Assembly (NCBI GenBank): GCA_027924585.1 | Contig: BSBM01000440.1 | Span: 11,154,001-11,218,000, forward strand | Length of the DNA: 64,000 bases | Reading direction: 5' to 3' | DNA from: Larix kaempferi | Lineage: Eukaryota; Streptophyta; Pinopsida; Pinales; Pinaceae | Part shown: one piece after another, positions 31,217 to 42,837 of the stretch | Position numbering within the stretch: the first letter of the stretch is position 1 | How the letters are laid out: every line of letters begins with the position of its first letter | Program-made: the position numbers and the translations under genes | Notes under the pieces: generated by a model | What the model saw: the letters and a program-made list of their open reading frames with translations, nothing else | Told to the model about the DNA's origin: nothing | Databases searched by the model: none

Positions 31217-33234
31217 TCATACCCCTCTTTCTGGGCATGCACTGCTCTAAGTGCTCGTTCAATGGATAGTTGTCTCCCTTCCAGGAGGCCCGTGCAATCT
31301 CTGGACTTAGCTTTAGACTGGTAGGACTTTCTACCTCTACCCTTGGCCACACAGGATACTTCCTTCCCAAGACCCCCAGCAGAAAGCTTGGTCATGGAAC
31401 GCAGAAAATAACCCAACTTCGACGAACCCGAAGGGGAATGTGGCAGATCCACATCATAGAGAGTAACAGGGGGGTCAAGGGGGTCTAGGTGGGGGTCTAC
31501 AGGGGATGTTACAAGGTTATCAACCAGAAGAAGGGAGTCGGGGGAAAGATTCACCAAAGATACACTGCTTGAAACAGATTTGGGAAACAACTATTGGGAG
31601 GAAATGTGTAAGTTCTTGAGTCTAGCCACCCGATCTAGATCAGGAAAAGTTAAATTCTTAACAAAGAAATTAATGGAAGGAGAAATGCAGGGAGAGGAAG
31701 TAGTACCCAAAGCCAAATCCACCACCCGCAAGAGTGAGTTATGGAATCCACCTTCATCCCCATTCGAAAAAGTTGTAGAATTTTCGTCATCCTTATCAAC
31801 AAAAGAGGCCGTATCCGGAACTTCAGCTTCCACACCCATAGGAACATCATCCCCCATAGATAAAACAGGAGACCCTGTTGAAACCTACTCAACCCCACCA
31901 AGAATAGGAGCCTCAGTAACCATGCGACAATCATCCTTCAAATTCCCTCATTGCCGAGGAGTGCCATTCCGGGCGTGCAAAGGAAGATGACAATCAATAG
32001 CAGGATGGCCATATTCGTGACAACGACGGCACCTAAAAGGCACATTCTCATAATCAAGGGTTTGTGGAAAAATATAGGGACCCCAGCGGAGATCCATGCC
32101 GTTAGCCAGTCCATCCCTTACATTGATGTTAACCAAGATTTGAGCAACCTTCTGTACCGAGGTAGTAACAAAAGAGAAATCAGCATCCAAGTATGACCCC
32201 AGCAGGTTACCAATCTCACGGAAGTGTTCCTCAGCCCAGTAGTGTAGTGGAAGTCCCGACAGACGAACCCACAACGGTATGGTATCCATACGTTCACGAC
32301 TAGCATCAAATAAAGGGTTCCATGGTTTGAGCAACAAATGAACATTCACCAGACTCCAATTCCTACCCATCACCCACAGAGCATGTTCTTCGGATGAAAA
32401 ATGGAAAGCAAACCAACCCCCCAAGAGCGCCACCACCCTTGGGACATATCCACAATGACCATGCCAAGCCTGTAAAGCCCAATGGATGACAGTCTTGAGT
32501 GCCACCGAACGACCATAAACCCTACCAACCAAAACGGTCTTAACCATCATTAAAATCTATTGAAAGCCAATATCCTCCCCCAAAGAGTAGTTTGGGGCCT
32601 TACCAGTGTTCTTCAACCACTTATGTTTCACCTTAACCCGCGAGCAAACCTCCCCACCATCCACATTCCCATCCCACGGAGCAGGAGTACCATGTGTTCT
32701 TCCAACTAACGGACTGGGGAACCCTCTCTGTTTGGCAAAGCCCAAAAAACCAGCTAAGAAACCCTCCGTCGGCGAAGAAAAAGAATCCCTATTAACATCA
32801 ACCACCGGCACCGGAACTTCACCATCCACAGCAGGGCCAGGCGCAGAGAGACCCACAGTCGCTCCACCAACAGAGTTCAGAAAGTCCGGTATGCTACTGA
32901 AGTTGGAAGGTGAACAAGTAGGTGAAAAAATGGGAATATTAGTGCCCGAAAATCCCCATATATTTAATCCCCGGTCTTCCTCCGGCAAAACCCCGTCCAA
33001 GACAGTCGGAAACTGAACAGCCACTGACCTGCCCAGCGAAGTAGGAGTAACAAAAACCTCCACAGCATCATAACCATGGTTGAAGACAAAGTCCGAGGGC
33101 AAGGACCGAAACCCCCCACCCCCACAAAAGAAACCGGCACCATCCACATTCCGAGGTCCGCCAGGTGGCGAGGCCCAGATATCCTTATGCGCCAAGTAAT
33201 CACTACTATAGTCGACTGCGTCTTCCATCTCCAT
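31213..33234 (-). pseudogene. L1 ORF1 (gag-like, DUF4283-type with CCHC knuckle)
   Basis: A single minus-strand frame of 674 codons from ATG 33234 to TGA 31213-31215, interrupted only by four stops (32557-32559, 31948-31950, 31885-31887, 31591-31593) and no frameshift. The middle part (32550-31948) is the conserved domain: WFAFHFSSEEHALWVM, LLLKPWNPLFDASRE, PLWVRLSGLPLHYW, and a perfect zinc knuckle CRRCHEYGHPAIDC. The N-terminal part is Gly/Pro-rich and unstructured; the C-terminal part is Ser/Asp-rich and then basic (GRGRKSYQSKAKS). ORF1 binds the element RNA. Its stop overlaps the ORF2 start (ATGA). Confidence 0.85.
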
Positions 33235-33497
33235 ACCAAGTTAAACGAAAAAACCACAGGAAAGAAATGAGGGAAAAGATAATAGTAAGCAGGTTTTACA
33301 TAAAGAAATTACCAGCCAAGTAAAAGTTAAATCCACCATCGTCATATTCCCCATCTTGGATATCGTGCCAACATCCTGACAATGATAGGCCTGCAGCAAG
33401 CCTGCCGCCTGCAACAGTGCCTACACCAAAACAGCTACCATCACAAAAAACCCTAGCCCCTCCCAATTGCAAAGATAATGCATCAAATAAAATTAAA

Positions 33498-34920
33498 TAT
33501 TATTAATTGTATTGTGAAAGTTAAAATTATAAAATAATAATAACTATTAACATGCACTAATTTTAATTTATTGAACATGATAATGGTTATTAACATATAC
33601 TAATTTTATTTATTAAAAAATAAAAATTATATAACTCATTATTATTGAAATTGTAAATGATATTTGATTAATCGTGTCGTGCGACCATTGGAATTCTATT
33701 CCGTCTTTGAATAAAAATAAAATACATTAAAATCCCAATGATCATTGTGAATGTAGTTGGTCTTCCATTAAAAACCAAATATAGTTAAATAAGTTGTGAT
33801 ATTTTGATCTCAATGAAAATTGAGATTGTAGTCGGTCTTTCATTAAAACCAAACATAATCATCAGATGTTAGTTATGATTTATGGTATGGTGTTTAGTTT
33901 TTTTGTTTTTTTATACGAGGGAATCAGTAATTGAGGTTGGACTGATATTTTTGTGACATGGTGTCTAGGGATCCAATCTCGTTACCATTATACCTCTAGG
34001 TGTATCCACAAATCCTTAACCATAGTCCACGAGTAAGTTTGAGGGTTTCAAACACGTGACATTTCCATTTACAACCAATTACATTTTACCACTGGAAACA
34101 TCAAAATTTAATGATTTTTTAATTCTGTATTATTTTACACTCCAAACATTCAACATAAACAAATTTAAACATTGTTATTCGAAATAATTCACCGCTAATA
34201 TATACGGTTTCCCACGCATGCAGCCGTTAGGAACGACCGCATGCCCCATGCATAGTACGTCCAAAGCGAAAGGGACAACCCTGTCTGATATGCGGTGAGG
34301 GTCGACCAATACATTTAATTCGTGCCAAAACAAAATGGCGGGAGAAACGAATGAGTCAGAATATAATTTCCCGCCAAATGTGTTGAGAACTCCAGCTGTC
34401 TGACTTGTTTCTTGATCCACGCATTCCGGACTGTGACATTGAATATGACGTGGCCCAGCAACTCGCCGACCTTCTGTCAGTGGGACCCAGTTGGATGTTT
34501 TTCCCCACGACATTGTTCCGACTGTACAGCTCAACATGTAGTGTGTATTAATAATAAATTGGCATCTCCATGGGCTGATATGCAGTGAGAAGGTTGTCTG
34601 GATTTAATTGAAAGTTGAGGATATACTTTGATTTGTATTTTAGCGTTAAAATCAGATATCAAATGTATACTTGGGCGTGCAAGATATAATATTGGCATTA
34701 TATTTGGAGGGTGCAGGATATAACAATTTTTAGTGCATTAGTATAGGTATGTTGGTATTAATCCCAATGAAGATCTATATACTAAGATTTGCAACTTGTT
34801 GTCTAACATAAAAAAGGTTTGATATGGTTCTAACCCAAGCACTTCAAGGTTTTGACAAGGCTACTCTAACATTCTTGATCCAAACAAAAGTTGAAACATT
34901 TCCTATCATCCTTGGTTGCA
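33498..34920. other. Intergenic, AT-rich, with diverged direct repeats
   Basis: No gene I can support. A ~76-base imperfect repeat (TGTAGTYGGTCTTYCATTAAAA-type core) lies at about 33750 and 33828. A less AT-rich island at 34180-34520 holds the E2F-like sites listed next; a 120-codon minus ORF there (34537-34175) matches nothing I know. Confidence 0.5.
34337..34375. promoter_or_regulatory. Pair of E2F-like motifs
   Basis: TTTCCCGCC at 34367-34375 matches the plant E2F consensus (TTTSSCGC). GGCGGGAG at 34337-34344 is a weaker inverted match 22 bases away. They lie in the GC-richer island but no downstream gene is identifiable, so a promoter role is only a suggestion. Confidence 0.25.
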
Positions 34921-34924
34921 TCAT

Positions 34925-35115
34925 CCTATGCTCACTGGATACTCAATTTCATTTTTCATTGGCTAGTTGTAAAATTTTATTAGTGGAAACAAAACTATTA
35001 CAGCCAAATTAATTAAATTCTCTTCTAGTTTAATTATGAATTCATTTATAACTAGCATACCCCAAAACGGGGGAAATGAAATGCCGAGAATAATTTCAAT
35101 ATGTTGTAAAACGAG
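34925..35115 (-). mobile_element. LTR-end fragment related to element 3
   Basis: The plus-strand run GATACTCAATTTCATTTTTC, then TTGGCTAGTTGTAAAATTTTA and CAAATTAATTAAATTC, aligns with 54549-54640 (GATACCCAATTTGATTTTTTC, TTGGCTAGCTGTAAATTTTA, CCAATTAATTAAATTC). This is the primer-site/LTR junction of element 3. The primer site itself is damaged (GCTCACTGGATACT). It is a small orphan piece of a 5' LTR. Confidence 0.6.
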
Positions 35116-37276
35116 AGAAATTTGTGTGTATTTAGACAATATAATTTTGTGTGTTTGAAAACAAGTCTAGCTAATATATGGTAAGGATTGTAATTGATGA
35201 AATTGAAAGGAAAACTATGTTGTAAGTACTAATAAGCAATAAATAGAAAATCATTTAATCGACAACAAGTAAAATGAAATGTACATTAATTTTCCATATG
35301 AGAAATATACATATGTGAGTAACACAATAAGGAGCTAGGTAGTGTTCAAGTTTGAGTGGGGACATGATACATTTACTTGTATCCTTGCTTCCTCAATGCT
35401 TTTTGAACACTCATGGGCGCTTTAAGACAACTTCTTAGAAGGTATGCCTATAAGGTGTTCTGCAACATCCCGGAATGCAACTACATTGATTTGTTTGTTT
35501 GGTCTTCAATGATGAATTGGAAAATGTACCTGTATTGACATCCATAGACACGTTGATTTCACCTTTGGCAATTCTAGACAACATCCTCAATAGGTGTGAG
35601 TTGTTTTTGCAATTCAATAGTTGTCTTGATTAAAATGTATGTAGGTTCTGGCCCTAAACCGATTCATTCATTTTTAATGTTAGATAGTTTCTTTCATATG
35701 GAAGGATGACCTTTTGAAGCACCATGTGTAGATAATGAGTGAGATTGGAGGCATCTTCCTCGTTTCTCAAACCATATTTGCAAGTCTTTACTTTCTTTGA
35801 GATCAAGATTGATGTAAATTTGGGATGAAAAGTAGGATTGCATGGATTGTATAATTGATGGAAACCTTATGTGAGTAGCATGTCAATTGTTTTAAGTTTC
35901 TTATATTTGGAAAACCAAGGAGAATATCAAGGATCAACACTATCTTCACCCGTAGCGTGCAATGATAAATGTACAAGCGAATTAAGAATTAAGTTTATCT
36001 AATGATTTGTTTTGGATAATAATTCGTGCACTTGTTTCATAAGGTAGGTTCAAGTACAATGAAAGGTTAGATATGTTTGTTTTGTTGAGTTAGACATAGA
36101 TAGTATAATATACTCCTTAACAAGATTGAGTATAATGTTAGTATTTGAGGCTACTTCTAAGTCTCACGTGTCTTTTATTTGCACTAATGAATATGTGCAT
36201 ATTTTCTTCAATTTTAAATGTGAGGTGTCTCTTAATATACAAGACAAAATATTGGTGATGAATTAAGCGTTTCTTTTTATTTTGAAATGATGCTTCACAA
36301 TGATTATTAGATTTTGTTCAAATATAAAACAAAAGTTTAAATGTATCAAAATGTACAAGGCATGTACAACACAAACTAACCCTAGACAACTATCAAGCCA
36401 TCTTAAATCAATGGCGTTAGGAGGAAAATGGATTCCATTTTGATGATGTTATTGTATGTTCCATAACTAAGCAATAGAAAATGAGTGGATATTAGAGCAT
36501 AACATATGAAGTAGGATATTTTGTAGTAGTCGAGAAAACCATAATGTCAAAAGTAACTTTGTAGTGAATAACACTTTTTTTATATTTGCACAACATAGTA
36601 CTCACAATACAATTTACAAAACTTCGTAGTGAATAACACTTTTTTTTATATTTGCACAACATAGTACTCACAATACAATTTAATTACTTAAAACTCATAC
36701 CTTTCTCTCATTTTACATTCATTGCAAGTGTTGAAGTACTCTCATATTCAAGTACGAACTCCATATAGTATATTGCAAGTGTTCCTTCCATTATAAAAAA
36801 AAGTTACTATACTTCCCAAGTAAGTTTATAAGTAAACGAACTTGTCATAAATAAAAGGTTTAACGAACTTAAATTCTATGCACTCAAGTCTAAAGTTTAC
36901 AACATATAGTATGATACTTGTAAGTATATAGTATGATATAGTATATAGTATGATATTGGTGGTTGCATGGTAGAATAGATTATAATATATGCACCATCTT
37001 TGATAACTAAACTAAAGTCACGTTCTTGTCATCAAGTTATTATAATGATTTACCGTTTTATCTCTATTATGTGTACCATTATTTGTTCTTTGACATATTT
37101 TCAAGGTTCAGTGCTTATTTTTGTGACGCTTGTTACTTCTAGTAATAGTAGTCGAAATATATGACAGTCGTCAAACTGATTTTGAATGAATGGTTTTGAA
37201 ATTGAAATAGTGAACTACTCAGTCTTTTATCCTCCCATGGCGATAGTTTTATAGAATCAAAATTGTAGTTGGTATT
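35116..37276. other. AT-rich intergenic sequence with a 65-bp duplication
   Basis: No gene seen. A block starting GTAGTGAATAACAC at 36561 recurs at 36626 with the same TATTTGCACAACATAGTACTC continuation, so it is a 65-bp tandem duplication. TATAGTATGATA motifs repeat at 36900-36960. Confidence 0.6.
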
Positions 37277-37699
37277 TTGTGTGTGCCAATCTGTTCAGCA
37301 GCCAAACCATGCCAGCATGCCTGTGTTGTTCTGGTTGTCCTCTACAACGAAGTCAGTGCACCAGGTTGCACAAAAAACCTTACCACGACTGAGATTTTCT
37401 TCTGCGCAACAATAATTTCAGGACATCCACAGCGTAGTGTTTCCTGTCACTATAATATGCATCGATGATTGATCACTGCAGTGTGTTCCAATAGCATTTA
37501 TAAACCCGACAACTTTGGAAGCAGAGGAGGGTTAGGAGGAGGAGGCAGACTCAGTGGTGGCGGAGGGTTAGGAGGAGGAGGCGGCTTGGGTGGAGGAGCC
37601 AGAGGTGGCGCGGTATTATCATTGTTATATAAATTGCATAGATCTCTCTTCATTTCCCCAAACTTCCTATTCCTATTTGTCTATATTTTATTAAATTAA
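37277..37699 (+). CDS. Possible glycine-rich protein fragment
   Basis: One plus-strand frame, 37277-37699, broken by TGA at 37466-37468. The second half encodes two GGLGGGG-type units (GGLGGGGRLSGGGGLGGGGG) followed by ARGGA, then an ordinary AT-rich tail. The GC-rich 37515-37615 segment stands out from its AT-rich surroundings. It might be the remnant of a glycine-rich (cell-wall type) protein gene, or just a GGAGGA-type low-complexity repeat. No signal peptide or splice structure can be supported. Probably not a functional gene. Confidence 0.25.
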
Positions 37700-38579
37700 A
37701 ACTTTTTTTTAATGTAAAACATCTCTTGGTTTTAACTTTTTTTAATAATCAATTTATATGTTTATATGGAAAATGAAATGAAAGTTACAAGCTATGATTT
37801 ATTGGTGTCTATATTTTTTAGAAGTATGGCATGTTATTTATAAATTCCTTGGCCAACTTGATTAGCTGTCTTTTTATTTATTAGCCGGCTAATAATTTGT
37901 GTAGCTGGAGGGTTGCAAGGAGAGGGCTCGTAATACCTGCATGTCTAAAGGATACTTAGAATGTCTTATGAATGCTTCTTAATAAAAAAATTATTATTAT
38001 TCAATTTATACATGCTTCTTAATACAATTTAAATTATTATTATTAATTTTATAAGAAATTAATCATAAACATAATTAAAAGATAAAAGTGATGATGTTGT
38101 TTAATTTCTATTTGGTTTCAATTAAAAGATTCTTTAGATTGATGTAAAAAAGTATTTCTATGCTCAAGAAGTTTAAAAAGAAAGGTTTCTAAATTGCCAT
38201 TATATTGTAACAAAGATAGTAGTATTACGATCTAATAATAAAAGTAGGATGAAATCTGAAATCAGTTGTAGGTGTTCATTGTGATTGCTATGGAAGACAA
38301 ATCTAGGTTTGAATCTAAATACTCCGTACAAATTTCGTTGTAACTTCTCTGCTAGGAAGATGGTTCTTCCATCCAAGTTCATCAAGGTTAATCGAGACCT
38401 AAGTTAACTTTAAAAAATAGACAGATTAGACAAAGTATTTGGGCATAATCATACATTTCAATGTCTATACACCATTATTAGTTGTACCTTAACCGAACAA
38501 AACAAGTACTTACATGGAAACAAGTCATAATATTGTATTGGGTTTGAATTTGATCGAGAGTAGTGCTCAAAGAGTCTCT
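37700..38579. other. Intergenic, no feature seen
   Basis: AT-rich with a few homopolymer runs. No coding, RNA or repeat-family signature recognised. Confidence 0.5.
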
Positions 38580-38803
38580 GTAATGTTGTTTTTAAAATTT
38601 GAAGTCTGTGAATTAACCTGCTGCAATGTTGTTTTTAAAATTTGAAGTATGCGAATTAACCTGCTGCAATGTTGTTTTTACAATTTGAAGTCTGCGAATT
38701 AACCTACTGCAATGTTGTTTTTGTTATTAAAATTTGAAGTATGCGAATTAACCTGCTGCAATGTTGTTTTTGTTTTTAAAATTTGAAGTCTGCAAATTAA
38801 CCT
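38580..38803. repeat. Minisatellite, five copies of a 43-49 bp unit
   Basis: Unit: GCAATGTTGTTTTTAAAATT followed by TGAAGTMTGCGAATTAACCTRCT. Copies 1-3 are 43 bases; copies 4 and 5 carry six additional T-rich bases after GTTGTTTTT. The unit start is slightly altered in the first copy. Confidence 0.9.
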
Positions 38804-40614
38804 ACTTGGCATTGTATTGATAACCCACAAGCTTGAAATGTACCTAACATGGATTACTATCTTTATATCACAGGGCTTATTGATATCCTTATGGACAAGA
38901 GGGCAAAGCACGGGATTTAGCTATCTCTGCTTTTGTATGAAAAGCTTTCTATAATCTGGAAGTGGATGGGATCTTAAGCTAAATGATTAAAATATCATAG
39001 TTTTAAGATACTCATATCTCCAAGCAAAAAGTTCCTTGAACTCTCTGAATAGCTTGATGTATTCATGTATCTCCGATGGAAATAGAGTCTTGGGCCATTT
39101 TACAAACTAAGGGTCTTCTTCTATGCCCAAATTGTAGTCTTCTACTTCATATAGTTATGGCCTTATGGAGGGATTTAGAGGAGGTGGGTCTTTATTTAAA
39201 TTACCATAATAAACCACTGGATCGACTTATGCCTCATATACATCAACAGCTATTGGATCTACCATCCGCATCCGCTCACCCTAGAAATTATATATTTTTG
39301 TAGGGTCTATGCGCATCGAAGGGTTTGTAGGGGTAGAGCAAATCGTAGCGGGATGACCAGGAGCATAACCCACAAGGGAAGAAACATAAGAATTGTACGT
39401 TAGGGGTGGAGGTCATAATTTGCAGGAACACCATTTATCTCTCTATGTATGAGCAGCAGTGAGTTTTATTCCCCAATTCGACAATAGCACCAGTTTTATG
39501 GTAAGGCAGGGCCCACCGGACTTTATACAGAAAAGCATAAAAAAAAACCAACCCATATTTATATACCTCTCCAAAATCGACATCACTCACGTACTCTTGG
39601 TACTAAATTTTAGTAACCTCATTCGTTGTTGCGTAAGGAAACCCAGTGGGATCTAGATCTAGATGAGCAGAGCATATAGTTGTTTAACTTGCCCTACAAC
39701 AAATAGAAATTCTCCATATATGATGCATGCATATAGAATTGACTTACCTTGATCAGTCTGTGAACTAACATAATAAATATGATTGTAGTGTCATCCAAAC
39801 CATTTTATTAAGTCCCCTCTGGTGTCGGGCCTGTTGGAGGATGCATGCACCACCTGTAATGATACGTGGTGCCTCCATGTGGCCTGATCTGTCTTATACG
39901 CTGAAACGTGCTACTCACCTCCTTACTTATAATCTCCACATCAAATTAACTTCTGTGTAGAAACCTAGTTTTTATTTAATTATTCCATAAATTGAAGTGT
40001 ATTGTGTTTTTTCTAGCTGTGTGAGCAAACATGGCAAGTCTAATGGACAAAGCTAAATAGCTTGTAGTAGACAAAATCGCCCAAACTCGCCCATATAGAA
40101 AAATTTAGCGCATAGGAAAAATATTACCATGGAATCAGTCACTCTAGATATCATTGTTGACATAACCAATCGTTATAACAGTCATTTCCTACCAATTGGG
40201 AATGGACTACAAAGCGCAAACAGGAAAACCGATGCTCTCTCAGTCAATTTCTTGGTTACTTTATTGATTTTTTCAATCTACATGCTTAATGAATCACCAG
40301 TTTCAATATTGGATTAATGAATTCTTCTAATATGTTCCATTCATAATGAGTGTAATCTATCATAAGACTTGAATTTTAATACAAAATTAAAAAGATCCAT
40401 TCGTAATTTTCCAGCTTGGTGTGCTTTTATTTGACTATGGAAGTAATCATATGACAAATATTTTCATGGATTGTTTTACATATTGCTTCCTCCCTTTTAT
40501 TTAGATTTCGGTATACCATGAGAAGCCATTAATTTCCTTCTAAATTCTGGTTTGCAGTTGCAATCATCTGGTGTTTACGCTTCCCCAATTTTCATTTATG
40601 TTTGTTCATTGGGC
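38804..40614. other. Intergenic, no supported gene
   Basis: Moderately AT-rich. Short ORFs on both strands give no known domain. The stretch near 39826-39940 is relatively GC-rich but without a recognisable product. Confidence 0.5.
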
Positions 40615-40800
40615 CGCCAGTTCTCCCTCCAAAATGCCATTTTCATTTCTCATTTCTCCTTTCTCCCTCCAAAATGCTATTTTCATTTCTCCTTTCTCCC
40701 TCCAAAATGCTATTTTCATTTCTCCTTTCTCCCTCCAAAATGCTATTTTCATTTATGTTTGTGCTTTCTCGTTGGGCTGCTAGTTCTCCCTCCAAAATGT
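40615..40800 (+). repeat. 33-bp tandem repeat, in-frame multiple of three
   Basis: Unit TTCTCCCTCCAAAATGCTAT followed by TTTCATTTCTCCT; three close copies at about 40660-40750, a preceding variant with GCCAT at about 40620, and a partial copy at about 40782. As 33 is a multiple of three, all frames stay open and give repeating 11-residue peptides (for example SFLPPKCYFHF). It lies just upstream of the LRR fragment. Coding status unknown. Confidence 0.85.
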
Positions 40801-40929
40801 TTTGTCTGTTTGTTCATTATGCTTTCTCTATCCGAACTGTAATTTTATTTTTGGTTAGTTTGTTGTGCTTGAATCTGAAAGGTTACCAGTCTCTTTCATC
40901 TTCGGTTTACACAAACACAATTTGTATGA

Positions 40930-41365
40930 GGAGGCGGACTCGATGGTGATGAAAAATTTTGTTGGGATGTCTGAGTTAGAAGAGCTGCCAAGTATGGATC
41001 CATTGACATATTTGGAGGAGTTGTGGGAATACGAGTGTGTGAAGCTGAAGAGCATACGTGGCTTGGAGCACGCGACAAATGTTGTTGGGATGTCCGAGTT
41101 AGAAGAGCTGCCAACAGTGACAAATGCAGGACCAGTACCACACGACGTGAAGGTGGAAAACATAATTCCTTACTCATCTATTCAGAATAGTAAATTTCGC
41201 CTTCCAAGTCTCCAAACCAGCAGAAAACCTGGAAGCCAGACTTTGGACAAAGTTTTGTGTATTCAAATTTCAAAGGAATTGTCGTGCGTTGACTCCATGT
41301 TTGATGCCGAAATTCCAATGGATCCAATGGTTCCAATGGCCTGTCGGAGATTCTGTTTAGTATAA
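40930..41365 (+). pseudogene. Leucine-rich repeat fragment of an NLR-type resistance gene
   Basis: The plus-strand frame 40865-41365 contains GMSELEELPSMDPLTYLEEL, then WEYECVKLKSIRGLEHATNV, then a second GMSELEELPTV, 123 bases (41 codons) after the first. The pattern SELEELP...L..LE.L....C.KLKSIRGL is what I recall from the C-terminal repeats of conifer TIR-NBS-LRR proteins. LRRs of these intracellular receptors sense pathogen effectors or guarded host proteins. Only about two repeats are present. No TIR or NB-ARC motif occurs in the window, and the residues after 41130 do not continue LRRs. Best read as a gene fragment or detached exon. Confidence 0.6.
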
Positions 41366-41949
41366 CTGATCTGGCATGTCGAGAATTTATAGAATCACGT
41401 CGTGGTAATGAATCATTTTTAGACTATTTGCAGGTAATGCTAGTTTAGGAAATTTATGTTTCCGTTAACAAATTCTCTTGTTGACACTAAAAAACGAGAA
41501 TCAGGAACTCGTAGAGTCATAAATCTTAAATCATTGATCATTAGGATTTATTTTCATTTACTGTAGAGAGAATTTTTGTTTTTTTAGCAGAACATACCGT
41601 CGCCAGAATTTCTATTTTTTTAGCAGAACAGATCGTCATCGACGCCTTCAACACTAGAGAAACAACAACACAAAGGCCAGAATATAAATAAGCACGCCTC
41701 CCACAACTCTGCATACTGAGCCTACAACAGATTAAACACCAGGAACGCTGTCTGTATTCACTTATAAAAAGTTGTATAACATTCATGGTTGAACAAACTA
41801 CGATGAAGAATGAGATGTTGCTTCTTCATGTATTGCTGCGGATGTGACCCCTTCCTTCTTTTTAGCTTCTTACAGGTGGCGGCTCCCCTTAGGCCGTCGA
41901 CAGACGACAAAATCCTGAGGGGAGATGGCCCCTTAAAATACGCTTTCGA
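41366..41949. other. Intergenic with small repeats and a hairpin
   Basis: A ~45-bp imperfect duplication (AGAATTT-YT-TTTTTTTAGCAGAACA at 41571 and 41609). An inverted repeat CTCCCCTTAGG/CCTGAGGGGAG (41883-41893 and 41914-41924, one mismatch, 20-base loop) lies just left of the element 2 LTR. No gene. Confidence 0.5.
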
Positions 41950-42837
41950 CGTAATTATGATAATTAAATCCATACACATAAATTTGCATAAATTGTAAAC
42001 TAAATAAATGCATAACAAAAATATAAAACATGTCATTTTATATAATGATCTTCCAATTGGATATAAACAAAATATTTTTCTCTTAGCTTTAGGCTCTCTG
42101 TCAAATTAATCTCTCTATGACAAAGGCCACCCCCAAGCTGAGGCTATTAGTCCAAAAGGATGAAGTCCCTAATGCTTGGCTCTAAGTTCCCTTGCTTCTC
42201 TTGCTCAACCAATAACCCATAAATCTCTAGGCCAAAAATCCTCTCTATAACTAACACTTTTCCCCCTCATCCTTCACAAAACCAATAATGGAATCCCCTT
42301 CTCAGCATGCAGTCCCTCAAGCTATCCCAATTCCCTTCCAGAGCTCGCACAAGTTGGCTAGGTAATCTCACTGTCGGGACTCTTGGGATTCTCAGTTGTA
42401 GGCCAGATTTTCTCTCACAATAACATCGTAGTCATTAGAAACATTCAGATTGGAAATGGCATAAGTCTCAATGGAAGTACAATCCTTATTTTCTTGACAT
42501 TGTTTCTATTTCCTCTCCCACACAACTCGTACAAGTAAACATCATGAATGAATGAATTTTTCAATTCCAAACATTATATTTACATGATCGTAACCCCCCA
42601 TATGGTCATCATGAGCACACCATGTTTCCCCATTAATCCCAAGCTTTAGTTAATAATAAACAAAGGTTAATTAAATCAAACCTCATAATCATGGGTTTAA
42701 GTACCCTGGGTATACCATCAAGGCCTAAGGGCTTAGGTGTCATCCTAGACCATATATATGTATGTCTTCTACACACTTTGTCATTACATACACATATACA
42801 TTCTAGGTTAAAAATTTAGTGTTGACAAAAATTTACA
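41950..42837 (-). mobile_element. 3' LTR (truncated) of Ty3 element 2
   Basis: On the minus strand it opens TGTCAACACTAAATTTTTAACC at 42837. It aligns along its length with the LTRs at 44453-45979 and 54559-55759 (shared CCAATTGG, GGCTCTCT, AACCAATAACCCATAA, ATAAGTCTC, GTACAATCCTTA landmarks). Its last ~110 bases, corresponding to 54559-54669, are missing at the left edge. Confidence 0.75.

Larger units (their letters stand above)
26446..33485 (-). mobile_element. Near full-length plant L1 LINE
   Basis: A 7040-base minus-strand element. The 3' end is a nine-base A run (T at 26446-26454 on the plus strand) and the 5' end is a GGGGCTAGGGTTTTTTG-type leader. ORF1 (33234-31213) and ORF2 (31216-26913) overlap by ATGA. 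AATAAAATTARA flanks both sides (26434-26445 and 33486-33497, 11 of 12 bases), a plausible target duplication although AT-rich. Full domain order is kept: gag-like ORF1, endonuclease, RT, zinc-binding region, RNase H. Stops, frameshifts and a 246-base insertion inactivate it. Confidence 0.88.

Noticed and set aside
33900-34080. Possible second SINE (GGGTTTCAAACACG box-B-like run and a T-rich start)
   Set aside because: No convincing A box and no flanking direct repeat found.
34175-34537. 120-codon minus-strand ORF
   Set aside because: No domain or codon pattern supporting a gene; located in the GC-richer island, which inflates ORF length.
41883-41924. Hairpin as a transcription terminator or MITE end
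   Set aside because: Plant nuclear genes do not use such terminators, and no matching outer inverted repeat or duplication was found.
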